Source: Microbispora rosea
GTDB taxonomy: Bacteria; Actinomycetota; Actinomycetes; Streptosporangiales; Streptosporangiaceae
Assembly (NCBI RefSeq): GCF_900156315.1
Contig: NZ_FTNI01000005.1
Span: 264,167 to 328,166 of the forward strand
Reading direction: 5' to 3'
Length of the DNA stretch: 64,000 bases
The notes below the pieces were generated by a model. It was not told the DNA's origin. It made no database searches and was given only the letters and a program-made list of their open reading frames with translations. Positions 7,788 to 16,057 of this stretch are shown one piece after another. A program made the translations under genes and the position numbers. Within the stretch, counting starts at the first letter, position 1, and each line of letters begins with the position of its first letter.

Positions 7788-8654
7788 TCAGCCGTTCGTG
7801 CCCGCGTGCATGAGCGCGACGTACCCCTCCTCCAGCGAGGGCTGGACCGGTACGGCGCGGGGGTCGGGCCGGGAGGAGCTGACGAGACGGTAGTGGGTGC
7901 CGTCAGAGCGGCTCACGGCGGAGACGACGACGCCGGTGGCGGGCGGTCCCTGGCCGACCAGTTCCCAGGTCACGCCTTCGGCCCGCTGGACGATGTCGGC
8001 GACCGGGCCGTTGAAGACGACCCTGCCGCGGGCCATCACGGCCGTGTCGCGGCAGGTCTGGGCGACGTCCTCGACGATGTGGGTGCTGAGCAGCACGGTG
8101 CGGCCGGCGGCGATGGATGCCAGGAGCGTGCGGAAGCGGATGCGTTCCTCGGGGTCGAGTCCGGCGGTGGGTTCGTCGACCACGACGAGCGCGGGGTCAC
8201 CGAGCAGGGCCTGCGCGATGCCGACGCGGCGGCGCATGCCGCCGGAGAAGCCGCGCAGCTTGCGGGTGGCGGCGTCGGCCAGGCCGACCATGTCGAGCAG
8301 TTCCCCGATCTGGCGGCGGCGGGCGGCGGTGTCGTCGAGCCCCTTGAGCAGGCCGACGTAGTCGAGGAACTCCTGGGCCGACAGATCGGGGTAGAGACCG
8401 AGGTCCTGGGGCAGGTAGCCGAGCCGGCGTTGTACGGCCAGGCGGCCGGTCCTGGTGGCGAGGTCGTGGCCGCCGACGCGTACGGTGCCGGCGGTGGGCG
8501 GCAGGACTCCGGCGAGCACGCGCATGAGCGTGGTCTTGCCCGCGCCGTTGGTGCCGAGCAGGCCGTACATGCCGCCGGGGACGGTGAGGTCGAGTCCGTC
8601 GAGGGCGGTGACCTTGCCGAAGGTGCGGCGCAGCCCGGAGATCTGGATGTCCAT
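7788..8654 (-). CDS. ABC transporter ATP-binding protein (ABC-2 type)
   Basis: 288-residue ATPase. Walker A is GTNGAGKTT (about 34-42), signature FSGGMRRRVGIAQ (about 136-148), Walker B LVVVDEP with TAGLDP as D-loop, and the switch His is in LLSTHIVED. The C-terminal extension is typical of BcrA/DrrA-like exporters. It is the last gene of an operon reading 11682 to 7788 (sigma, anti-sigma, two membrane proteins, ATPase), so it most likely energises the two membrane proteins upstream. Start ATG at 8654; 20 bp separate it from the preceding permease stop. Substrate unknown. Confidence 0.9.
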   Translation of the reverse strand: MDIQISGLRRTFGKVTALDGLDLTVPGGMYGLLGTNGAGKTTLMRVLAGVLPPTAGTVRVGGHDLATRTGRLAVQRRLGYLPQDLGLYPDLSAQEFLDYVGLLKGLDDTAARRRQIGELLDMVGLADAATRKLRGFSGGMRRRVGIAQALLGDPALVVVDEPTAGLDPEERIRFRTLLASIAAGRTVLLSTHIVEDVAQTCRDTAVMARGRVVFNGPVADIVQRAEGVTWELVGQGPPATGVVVSAVSRSDGTHYRLVSSSRPDPRAVPVQPSLEEGYVALMHAGTNG

Positions 8655-8674
8655 GCGAGGTGTCTTTCTGGAGG

Positions 8675-9475
8675 TCAGGCGGACAGGTTTCTGCGGCGCA
8701 GCAGCGGTGGGGCCAGGGCGAGGGGTGGGAGGCTGAGCACGAGGAGCAGGGCGATGGCGACGACGGCCGTCGCGCCGCCGGGCTCGGGTCGCAGGAACTC
8801 CAGCCAGCCGTCGGTGCCCGCGTACAGGGCCCGCTCCCCCATCAGCCAGCTCGCCGGGTAGTCGCCGAGGGGGGTCAGCAGGGTCCCGGTCAGTGAGGGG
8901 AACAGGTCGGGGTTGAGCATGTTGCCCCAGAACCAGTAGCCGACGAACAGCACCCGGAACAGCGGGGCGGTCGTCAGCAGCGGGCAGACGAGGGCGAAGG
9001 CGGCCACGAAGGCCAGCCCGGGGAGGGTGATCACGGCGAAGGCGACGGCTGCCCAGGCGAACAGGGCGGGGTCGTGCCGGTGGGCGGTCTCGCCTGCGGC
9101 GGCGGTGAGGAGGACCAGCGCGGCGGGGACCGCGGTGGAGGTCAGGCCGCCGAGGTACTTGCCGGCGGCGAGCGCGCCCCGGCCGGTCGGGAGGCTTTCG
9201 AGCAGGGACGCCAGGCCGAGGCGGCGGTCGCGGGTGAGGCGGTCGGCGAGCACCATTCCGAAGCCGATCGGCAGGAGGATGGACATCAGCAGGGCCCAGC
9301 CCGCCATCACCTCGCGGGGTGGGGTGCCGAGGGGCAGGTGGCGTGGTCCGCGGTCGCCCTGGGTGAGGGTGAGGACGACGGCGAGGGTGGCGGTGGTGAT
9401 CCACAGGGATCGTTTGCGGACCTGCATGCGGAACTCGTAGCGGGTCACCGCCCACGTCTGTCGCACGGTGGTCAT
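8675..9475 (-). CDS. ABC-2 type membrane protein
   Basis: 266 residues with about six hydrophobic segments after a basic cytoplasmic N-terminus (MTTVRQTWAVTRYEFRMQVRKRSLW, the usual opening of ABC-2 permeases). It begins with an ATGA overlap at the stop of the preceding membrane protein (9472-9475), indicating translational coupling. Predicted to form the channel with the product of the gene before it and the ATPase after it. The frame is open further upstream, but that extension is the shadow of the neighbouring gene. Confidence 0.8.
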   Translation of the reverse strand: MTTVRQTWAVTRYEFRMQVRKRSLWITTATLAVVLTLTQGDRGPRHLPLGTPPREVMAGWALLMSILLPIGFGMVLADRLTRDRRLGLASLLESLPTGRGALAAGKYLGGLTSTAVPAALVLLTAAAGETAHRHDPALFAWAAVAFAVITLPGLAFVAAFALVCPLLTTAPLFRVLFVGYWFWGNMLNPDLFPSLTGTLLTPLGDYPASWLMGERALYAGTDGWLEFLRPEPGGATAVVAIALLLVLSLPPLALAPPLLRRRNLSA

Positions 9476-10161
9476 GTCTCCTCCTCGGTGAGCAGGCGTT
9501 CGGGGCGGCGCAGCAGGATCAGGGCGAGGGCCGCGAGCAGTGCCCCGGAGGTGGCCAGCGCCGCGCGGTTGGCGTTCCAGTCGGTGGGGACGCCGATGCG
9601 GGTGGTCATGAACAGAAAGAACGGGCGGAGCCCGGGGGTGGTGGCGAAGGACGCGGCGAACAGTTGTTCGCCGAGCCATACGGCGGCGACGGTCGTGGTG
9701 GCGAGCACGACGCTGCGTCCGAGTGCGGCGACCAGGAGGGCGAGCCCGGTGAGCCACAGGAGTGGGGCGGCCCAGACGAGGGGCGCGTACGGCAGGCCGG
9801 GCCCGTTCCACCAGCCGCCGACGGCGAGTGCGGCGGAGAGGGCGATGGACAGGGCGGCGCTGAGGATGCCGAGGACGGCCAGGCGGCGGCCGAGGGTCGT
9901 GGTGTACGGGGTGGGCAGGGTGAGCTGGAGTTCGCGGCTGGGGTCGTGGGAGACGACGGCGACGGCGGCCATGCCGGCGGACAGCGGGATGAGTGCTTCG
10001 AGTCCGGTGAGCAGGATGCGTTCGAGTTGGGGACGTGGGGTGCCGAAGGCCGCGGCCGTCGCGGTGAGGGCGAGGGTGGCGGCGAGTGCGGCGGCGGGGG
10101 CCGCGCACGCGGTCCAGCCCGCGCGGCGCAGTTCGTGCCGCCACAGGGGTAGGTGCTTCAC
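9472..10161 (-). CDS. Membrane protein of the sigma/ABC operon
   Basis: 229 residues, about six predicted transmembrane segments, Ala/Leu-rich, opening MKHLPLWRHELRRAGW, which again resembles an ABC-2 permease start. No specific family signature beyond hydrophobicity. It lies 31 bp after the anti-sigma gene and overlaps the next permease by 4 bp, so it is probably the second transmembrane subunit of the exporter. Confidence 0.72.
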   Translation of the reverse strand: MKHLPLWRHELRRAGWTACAAPAAALAATLALTATAAAFGTPRPQLERILLTGLEALIPLSAGMAAVAVVSHDPSRELQLTLPTPYTTTLGRRLAVLGILSAALSIALSAALAVGGWWNGPGLPYAPLVWAAPLLWLTGLALLVAALGRSVVLATTTVAAVWLGEQLFAASFATTPGLRPFFLFMTTRIGVPTDWNANRAALATSGALLAALALILLRRPERLLTEEET

Positions 10162-10192
10162 GGGGGGTTGGTACCGGCGGGGGTGTGAAGGT

Positions 10193-11131
10193 TCATCGCC
10201 AGATGTGTCGGGCGTGCCGGGATCGGGGCAGGCGCGGGCTGAGCAGGAATGTGGTGGCCACGACGGCGGCGGCCGCGGTCAGTACGGCGGGGCCGGGTGT
10301 CCATAGGGGGTCGACGAGGCGGAGTACGGCCGGGCTGAGGCCGGTCGGGGCGGTCTGGCCGGTCGACAGGGCGCGGGCCAGCCAGAGTGCGAGGGCGGTG
10401 GTGACGCCGGCGGAGGGCCGGTAGAGGACGGAGAGGGCGAAGCTGGTTGCCGACAGGGGGACGAGGGGGCCGAACCAGGCGGTGACCAGTCCGGCCGCTC
10501 CCCCGCCGGGGGTGAGTGCGGTCAGTGCGAGGGTGGCGAGCAGGCCGGCGGTGACGGTGGCGGTGAGCACGAGGGTGAGCCGGGCGAGCAGGACCACGCG
10601 GGGTGGGGTGGGCAGGGCGGCGGCGAGTTCTGCGGGCGGGTCGTTGTCGGTTCCGCAGGCTCCGGCGACGGCGAGCGCGGCTGCGAGTGGCACGGTCATG
10701 GCGAGGATCTGTGCGGCGTGCCTGGTGGGGGCGAGCGCGGCCAGGATGGCGCCGCCGGCGATGAGTGCGGCGGCGAGTGTCCAGACGGGCCATCGGATGA
10801 GGGTTCGCTGGCGGGTGAGGATGCCGAGTGCGCGGTGGAGGGGCCGGGTGCCGATGTCGCGCCGGTAGGTGGGGACGGGCCGCGTGGTGGCCAGGCCTGG
10901 GGTGGTGCCGGGGGTGGTTGCGAGGCGGCGGCGGATGGCGGTGAGGATGCCCGGGGATGGTGGGGCGACGCGTGCGGTGGTGTCGTGTACGGCGGTGGCG
11001 GTGGCGTGCCATGCGCGGGCCTGGGTGGCGCAGGCGGGGCAGCCGGCCAGGTGGGCGGTGACGGCGGCGGCGGCGGCGCCGGTGAGGTGGCCTGCGGCGT
11101 AGGCGGGCAGTTGGTGGGTGGGGTGGGTCAT
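10193..11131 (-). CDS. Zinc-finger (ZAS) anti-sigma factor with membrane domain
   Basis: 312 residues. The N-terminus contains H27-x3-C31-x2-C34 (HLAGCPACATQ), the HxxxCxxC anti-sigma zinc motif, followed from about residue 110 by six hydrophobic segments. By family knowledge it would bind and silence the ECF sigma encoded immediately before it; the genes overlap by 4 bp (ATGA, 11128-11131), so they are translationally coupled. Six membrane spans is more than the usual single span, and the distal part resembles an ABC-2 membrane protein, so sensing of the exporter state is conceivable (inference). Confidence 0.82.
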   Translation of the reverse strand: MTHPTHQLPAYAAGHLTGAAAAAVTAHLAGCPACATQARAWHATATAVHDTTARVAPPSPGILTAIRRRLATTPGTTPGLATTRPVPTYRRDIGTRPLHRALGILTRQRTLIRWPVWTLAAALIAGGAILAALAPTRHAAQILAMTVPLAAALAVAGACGTDNDPPAELAAALPTPPRVVLLARLTLVLTATVTAGLLATLALTALTPGGGAAGLVTAWFGPLVPLSATSFALSVLYRPSAGVTTALALWLARALSTGQTAPTGLSPAVLRLVDPLWTPGPAVLTAAAAVVATTFLLSPRLPRSRHARHIWR

Positions 11132-11682
11132 CGTGGTCTCCCCTCGACCTCGACGGGCAAGGCTCTGGCCAGGGCGGCGCGTGCGGCGAACAGCCGGCTT
11201 TTGACCGTGCCGACGGGGATGTCCAGGATTTGGGAGATCTCGGCGTGGGACAGTCCGGCGGACAGGGCGAGGGTGAGGACTTCGCGGTGGGCGGCGGGCA
11301 GTGCGGTGAGCGCGGCGGCGACGGCGGCGGTGTCGGCGCGGGCGAGGGTCACGACTTCGGGGTCGGGTTCTGTGGATGGGAGGAGGGCGGCCTCGTCCAG
11401 GGGGCGGGGGGCGGGGCGGCCGCCGTTCATGCGTTTGAGCGCTTGGCGGCGGCAGATGCCGTACAGCCAGGTGCGGACGGTGGAGCGGCCTTCGTAGGTT
11501 CGGGCCGAGCGCCAGAGGGCGATGAAGGTTTCCTGGAGGGCCTCCTCTGCGGCGCCGCGGTCGCGTAGCAGTCCTTCGGCGTAGGCGAGCAGGGCGTGGG
11601 CGTGCCGGGTGTAGAGCAGTTCGAAGGCGTGCTCGTCTCCTGCGGCGACCAGGCGCAGCAGCGGGAGGTCCGTGTCGTCCAT
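11128..11682 (-). CDS. ECF RNA polymerase sigma factor
   Basis: 184 residues. Region 2 is FELLYTRHAHALLAYAEGLL...EALQETFIALWRSA and region 4 is LPAAHREVLTLALSAGLSHAEISQILDIPVGTVKSRLFAARAALARAL. There is no SnoaL-like tail, unlike the sigma factors at 13.5 and 48 kb. First gene of a five-gene operon with its ZAS anti-sigma and an ABC transporter, so the regulon probably includes this exporter. Start ATG 11682 (MDDTDLPLLRLV) is chosen over an in-frame ATG 60 bp upstream because it gives the normal family N-terminus. Confidence 0.9.
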   Translation of the reverse strand: MDDTDLPLLRLVAAGDEHAFELLYTRHAHALLAYAEGLLRDRGAAEEALQETFIALWRSARTYEGRSTVRTWLYGICRRQALKRMNGGRPAPRPLDEAALLPSTEPDPEVVTLARADTAAVAAALTALPAAHREVLTLALSAGLSHAEISQILDIPVGTVKSRLFAARAALARALPVEVEGRPR

Positions 11683-11784
11683 CGTGTGTGGGTACTGTGC
11701 CGGGCCGCGGGGTTCGGCGCTATCCGGTGTGATACCCCTCACAATGTCCGGTTGCTTCGGGTGCGGGTGCCTACGTGGGGCGGC

Positions 11785-13242
11785 TCATGACGTGAGCCGG
11801 CTGGGAGGAGCTGTGAGCGGCGGCTCACTGACTACCTGGTCTGCTGGTTGTTCGGACCGGACGGAGGCGGTCAGCCACAGGCCGGTGAACACGGCGCAGG
11901 CCAGCGTCACGGCACCGGCCGCGAGGAAGGCGCTGTTGAGGCCGGATTCGAAGGAGGCGCCGCCGGACTCCCGGGTGTGGACGATCGCCCCGAGCACGGC
12001 CACGCCGAGCACCGCGCCGATCTGGCGGGTGGTGCTGCTGACGCCCGAGGCGAGGCCGCCCTCCTGTGGGCTGACCGCCTGGATGGCGGCCCCGGTCAGC
12101 GGTGACATGGTGAGTGCGAATCCGGTGCCGACGACGGCCAGCCGCCACCACACGTTCCCGTAGCCGGTGTCGGCGTGGACGAAGCCCAGCGCGAGCAGTC
12201 CCAGCCCGGCCAGCGCCAGGCCGATGGCGGCGACGGCCCGGAAGCCGTACCTGGCCGCGAGGCGGCCCGCGTACGGGCTGACGATCACCATGGCCAGCGA
12301 GGTGGGCAGGGTCCGCAGCCCGGCGACCAGGATCGAGGTGCCCTGGACGTAGACGAAGAACTGGGAGAAGAAGAACGACGACCCCATGAGTGCGAACCCG
12401 ACCACGACCATCGCGGTGTTGGACGCCGTGAACAGTCGCCGGCGGAACAGCCGCAGCGGCAGCATGGGCGTCGGCACATGACTCTCGACGACGACGAACG
12501 CGGCGAGGAGCACCAGTCCGGCGGCGAAGCCGCCCAGGATCACCGGGGAGGTCCAGCCTCGGGAACCGCCCTCGATCAGGCCGTAGGTCACGGCGCCCAC
12601 GGCGGCGACGGACAGGACCGTGCCGGGGACGTCGATCGGCGGCGCGCTCGGGTTGCGGGACTCCCCCAGCACGCGCAGTCCGGCCAGCAGCAGGACGGCC
12701 CCGATGGGCACGTTGACCAGGAAGATGGCGGGCCAGCCGAAGGCCTCCACCAGGATTCCGCCCGCCAGTGGTCCGGCGGCCAGGCCGATGCCGCTGAGCC
12801 CGGCCCACAACCCGATCGCTCTGACGCGCTCCCTCGGGGCGGGATACGCGGCGGCGAGCAGCGCCAGCGAGGCGGGGCTCAGCGCCGCGGCCCCGGCGCC
12901 TTGCAGCACCCGCCCGGTGATCAGCCAGCCGATCGAGGGTGCGAGCGAACACACCACGGAGGCGGCTGTGAACACCGCCACCCCGGCCAGGAACACCCGC
13001 CTGCGGCCGAACCGGTCGGCGAAGACGCCGCCCGACAGCAGCAGCATGGCGACCAGCAGCACGTAGGCGTCGACGATCCACTGCAGGCCGGTCAGTCCGG
13101 TGTGGAGCCGCTGCTGCATGTCGGGCAGGGCGGCGCCGACGATCGTGTTGTCGAGCAGCACCATGAACTGGCCTGTGCAGGTCAGGGTGAGCAACGCTTT
13201 TACGCGGATACCTTCTCGGTGCGGTTGTTCGGTCGATTCCAT
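11785..13242 (-). CDS. MFS exporter, DHA2 (EmrB/QacA) family, 14 TMS
   Basis: 485 residues with about 14 hydrophobic segments. Signatures: LDNTIVGAALPDMQ in helix 1 (the D-x-T-I-V-x-x-A-L-P motif of DHA2 pumps), LSGGVFADRFGRRRVFLAG (motif A), and LSGIGLAAGPLAGGILVEAFGWPAIFLVNVPIG (motif C region). Expected to export lipophilic drugs by proton antiport. The start ATG at 13242 lies 8 nt after a TAGGGT -10-like box with no clear Shine-Dalgarno sequence, so a leaderless message is plausible. It is downstream of the SigJ-type gene on the same strand but 228 bp away. Confidence 0.92.
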   Translation of the reverse strand: MESTEQPHREGIRVKALLTLTCTGQFMVLLDNTIVGAALPDMQQRLHTGLTGLQWIVDAYVLLVAMLLLSGGVFADRFGRRRVFLAGVAVFTAASVVCSLAPSIGWLITGRVLQGAGAAALSPASLALLAAAYPAPRERVRAIGLWAGLSGIGLAAGPLAGGILVEAFGWPAIFLVNVPIGAVLLLAGLRVLGESRNPSAPPIDVPGTVLSVAAVGAVTYGLIEGGSRGWTSPVILGGFAAGLVLLAAFVVVESHVPTPMLPLRLFRRRLFTASNTAMVVVGFALMGSSFFFSQFFVYVQGTSILVAGLRTLPTSLAMVIVSPYAGRLAARYGFRAVAAIGLALAGLGLLALGFVHADTGYGNVWWRLAVVGTGFALTMSPLTGAAIQAVSPQEGGLASGVSSTTRQIGAVLGVAVLGAIVHTRESGGASFESGLNSAFLAAGAVTLACAVFTGLWLTASVRSEQPADQVVSEPPLTAPPSRLTS

Positions 13243-13250
13243 GACTGTGC

Positions 13251-13256
13251 ACCCTA
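13251..13256 (-). promoter_or_regulatory. Putative -10 box for DHA2 exporter
   Basis: TAGGGT (minus strand) ends 8 nt before the ATG at 13242; no Shine-Dalgarno sequence intervenes. One of about ten such -10/start arrangements in this window. Confidence 0.4.
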
Positions 13257-13470
13257 ATGGCCTGCCGTGGGTGCTAGAAAAGCCGGGAAAATTGCTTCCG
13301 ATGTGTCTCGTCGCAGGTCAGATCGGGTGGCGATGGGGAGGCCATGAAATGGCGCTCCGTGCAATGAGATGAATGTCTCCGTGCTCGCCGGTGCGTGGCC
13401 ATATCGAGCGGGATTTGTCCAGTGGCGAAATTGCGGGAAACGGCCGCCGAGGGTGGGCGGAGCGCCGGGT

Positions 13471-14400
13471 TCAGCGGGTCACCGTGGTCTCCCGCTCCAT
13501 GCGTGACAGTTTCTCGGGGTTGCGTACGGCATAGAGGCCGGTGACGAGGCCGTCGTCGATGCGTACGGTGATGACGGTGTCGACGTGGCCGTCGACCCGG
13601 GCGATCAGTGCGGGGTGGCCGTTGACGTGTGCGGGCTCCAGCGAAACCGTGGGGGTGATCCTGCTCAGCACGTGGGCCACGTGGTCGGCTCCCACGATGG
13701 GGGTCAGGGCGGCCTGCTTGAGTCCGCCGCCGTCTGCCAGGAAGACGATGTCGGGGGCGAGGACGTCGAGCAGGTGTTGGAGGTCGCCGGTTTCGACCGC
13801 CTGCCGGAATGCGTGGAGGGCGTCGCGGGTCTGGTCCGGGGAGACGGCGTCGCGTGGGCGGCGGGCGGCGACGTGTGAGCGTGCGCGGTGGGCGATCTGG
13901 CGGACGGCTGCCTGGTTCTTGCCGACGCCTTCGGCGATCTCGTCGTAGTCCAGGTCGAACACCTCGCGCAGCACGAACACCGCCCGCTCGGTCGGCGACA
14001 GCGTCTCCAGCACCAGCAACATCGCCATGGACACGCTCTCGGCCAGCTCCACGTCCTCGGCCACGTCCGGCGCCGTCAGCAACGGCTCGGGCAACCACGG
14101 CCCGACGTAGGACTCCCTGCGGCGGCCGAGTGTGCGGAGTCGCTTCAGGGCCTGGCGGGTGGTGATGCGCACGAGGTAGGCGCGCTGGTCCCGTACGGCG
14201 TCGAGGTCGACGCCCGCCCACAGCAGCCAGGTCTCCTGCAGCACGTCCTCGGCGTCGGCGGCAGAGCCGAGCATCTCGTAGGCCACGGTGAACAGCAGAT
14301 TTCGATGGGCGACGAACGCCTCGGTGGCCGGGTCCACGGCGGGCTGCGTCCGGCCGCCGCGGGCGTAGGGTCCGGGCGCGTCCGGTGGTCTCTCGCTCAT
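13471..14400 (-). CDS. ECF41-type sigma factor (SigJ-like) with SnoaL-like C-terminal domain
   Basis: 309 residues. Sigma regions 2 and 4 (EDVLQETWLLWAG; LSPTERAVFVLREVFDLDYDEIAEGVGKNQAAVRQIAHRAR) are followed by an NTF2/SnoaL-like domain. The ECF41 hallmarks WLPEP (about 102-106), DGGG (about 224) and NPEKL near the end are all present. In ECF41 factors the C-terminal domain replaces a separate anti-sigma. The gene diverges from a FAD oxidoreductase, matching the known link of ECF41 genes to carboxymuconolactone decarboxylases, oxidoreductases or epimerases. Start ATG 14400 has AGGAACC upstream. Confidence 0.92.
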   Translation of the reverse strand: MSERPPDAPGPYARGGRTQPAVDPATEAFVAHRNLLFTVAYEMLGSAADAEDVLQETWLLWAGVDLDAVRDQRAYLVRITTRQALKRLRTLGRRRESYVGPWLPEPLLTAPDVAEDVELAESVSMAMLLVLETLSPTERAVFVLREVFDLDYDEIAEGVGKNQAAVRQIAHRARSHVAARRPRDAVSPDQTRDALHAFRQAVETGDLQHLLDVLAPDIVFLADGGGLKQAALTPIVGADHVAHVLSRITPTVSLEPAHVNGHPALIARVDGHVDTVITVRIDDGLVTGLYAVRNPEKLSRMERETTVTR

Positions 14401-14463
14401 TGACCGGTTCCTGTCTGCTGGTTCTCGACCGTTGCCTGCATACGATCCCGCCGCTCACCGCTT

Positions 14464-14511
14464 TGTGACACCCGTCGCCGGTGACGCACGTCACACAGCT
14501 GTGCTGTCACA
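14464..14511. promoter_or_regulatory. ECF41-like -35 elements in the divergent intergenic region
   Basis: TGTCACA, the reported ECF41 -35 consensus, occurs on the minus strand at 14470-14464 facing the sigma gene and on the plus strand at 14505-14511 facing the oxidoreductase. A CGTA lies 19 nt downstream of the minus-strand copy; the reported arrangement is 16 nt to CGTC, so neither -10 match is ideal. Confidence 0.45.
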
Positions 14512-14601
14512 GGGATCGGGTCGCCGGGATCTCTTGCTCGTCAGGACGCCGGATCGTAGGGGCCCGGCGTATTCGCCGTATGGAGAGCTGAGAGGAACGT
14601 C

Positions 14602-15954
14602 ATGAACAACCTCATGAACGCGGCGGTTGAAAGCCTTCGCCGCGATTTCGGCGGCGACATCATCGAACCGGGAGCACCGGAGTACGCGTCGGCCAGCCGG
14701 ACAGTGCTGGCTTCAGGTGGTCCGGCCTGTGTCCTGCGGCCCAGGAGTGTCGGGGATGTGCGGGCGGCGGTCAGGTTCGCCGCCGGTGCGGGGCTTGTGT
14801 TGTCCGTGCGGGGAGGCGGTCATGGCTTCGCGGGCTTCGGCACGAACGACGACGGCGTGGTGATCGATCTGAGCGGGCTCGCGAAGGTCGAGGTCGTCGA
14901 CAAGGAGCGTCACCTCGTACGGATCGGCGGCGGCGCCACCTGGGGGCAGGTCGCGGCCGCCCTGGCCCCGCACGGACTGGCGATCTCGTCGGGCGACACC
15001 AGGAGCGTCGGTGTCGGCGGGCTGACGTTGGGGGGCGGCATCGGCTGGAAGGTCAGGAAGCACGGTCTGGCGTTGGACAGCGTGGTCGCGGCCGAGGTGG
15101 TGACCGCGGACGGACAGGTGGTGCGGGCCGGTGCGGAGGAGAACCCCGAGCTGTTCTGGGCGATTCGCGGTGGTGGGGGCAACTTCGGCGTCGTGACCGC
15201 CTTCACGTTCGCCGCGCATCCGACGACGGACGTCTTCTTCGGCAGGATCGCCTTCCCGGCGTCGGAGGCGGCCACCGTGCTCCAGGGGTGGGCGGAGTGT
15301 CTGCGCCGCGCCCCGGAAGAGCTCACTTCCACCGCGAATCTCGCCAATCCTCTCGCCGGCGGCCCTCGGGCGCCGATCGAGGTCCTGGTCGCCTTCGACG
15401 GCGACGACCCGCGGCTCGCGGCCCAGGCGATCGATCCGATCCGCCGGCTCGGCACGGTGATCGCCGACGATGTCGCGCTGAGGCCCTACGCCGACACGCT
15501 CGTGGACGGCGCCGTCGCGCCGCCGGGGATTCGTCTGTTCACCCGGAGCGGTTTCGTCGACAGGGAGTCGGTGCGCGAGGTCCTTGCGATCCTCGCCGCG
15601 GCCGGGGCGGCGGAGGGGGCGCCGTTCGTGTCCGTGCGCAGCGTCGGCGGCGCGGTGGCCCGGGTTCCCCGCGATGCCACGGCCTACGCGCATCGCCGGG
15701 CGGAATTGATGATCGTGACCATGGTCGCGGGGCCGGCGCCCGTCGTGGAGGCCGCGCGGCCGGCTCTGGAGGCGATCTGGGCCGGGCTCGCGCCCCACGT
15801 CGGCGGCGCGTACGGGAACTTCCTCGCTTCGGCGGGTGAGGAGGATGTGGCGGCGGTTTATCCGCCGCGGACCTACGAGCGGCTGGCAGCGGTCAAGCGC
15901 CAGTGGGACCCCGGCAACCTGTTCGCCCGCAATCACAACGTGCGGCCTCGGTAG
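14602..15954 (+). CDS. FAD-binding oxidoreductase (PCMH/BBE, berberine-bridge-like)
   Basis: 450 residues. PCMH-type FAD domain: VLRPRSVGDVRAAVRFA, RGGGHGFAG with His about 74 as the likely covalent 8-alpha-histidyl attachment, GGGATWGQVAAAL, and GGLTLGGGIGWKVRKHGLALD. The second covalent cysteine of bicovalent relatives is absent (SGDTRSVGVGG). A C-terminal BBE segment ends WDPGNLFARNHNV. Such enzymes oxidise sugars, alkaloids or polyketides using oxygen. Start ATG 14602 follows GAGAGGAACGTC. Probably a target of the divergent ECF41 sigma factor. Confidence 0.88.
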   Translation: MNNLMNAAVESLRRDFGGDIIEPGAPEYASASRTVLASGGPACVLRPRSVGDVRAAVRFAAGAGLVLSVRGGGHGFAGFGTNDDGVVIDLSGLAKVEVVDKERHLVRIGGGATWGQVAAALAPHGLAISSGDTRSVGVGGLTLGGGIGWKVRKHGLALDSVVAAEVVTADGQVVRAGAEENPELFWAIRGGGGNFGVVTAFTFAAHPTTDVFFGRIAFPASEAATVLQGWAECLRRAPEELTSTANLANPLAGGPRAPIEVLVAFDGDDPRLAAQAIDPIRRLGTVIADDVALRPYADTLVDGAVAPPGIRLFTRSGFVDRESVREVLAILAAAGAAEGAPFVSVRSVGGAVARVPRDATAYAHRRAELMIVTMVAGPAPVVEAARPALEAIWAGLAPHVGGAYGNFLASAGEEDVAAVYPPRTYERLAAVKRQWDPGNLFARNHNVRPR

Positions 15955-15983
15955 GCCGCGCGGGCGGGGCGCGTCGTCCGAGG

Positions 15984-16002
15984 CGCCCGGCTGGGCCGGG
16001 CG
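15984..16002. terminator. Bidirectional hairpin terminator
   Basis: CGCCCGGC-TGG-GCCGGGCG, a perfect 8-bp stem between the convergent FAD oxidoreductase and diacylglycerol-kinase-like genes. Confidence 0.65.
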
Positions 16003-16057
16003 GTTGGCCGTCGGTCCCGAGCCGGGCGCGCAGCGGTGGTCCGCGGGGTGTGCGTGG

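Noticed and set aside
9074..10306. Long plus-strand frame opposite the ABC membrane proteins
   Set aside because: Gly/Arg-rich translation without domains; shadow of the antisense permease genes in very GC-rich DNA.
13274..13345. 23-codon minus-strand frame (MASPSPPDLTCDETHRKQFS...) upstream of the DHA2 exporter as a leader peptide
   Set aside because: Only a weak GGAG at 9 nt and no hairpin like those before rox; not enough support.
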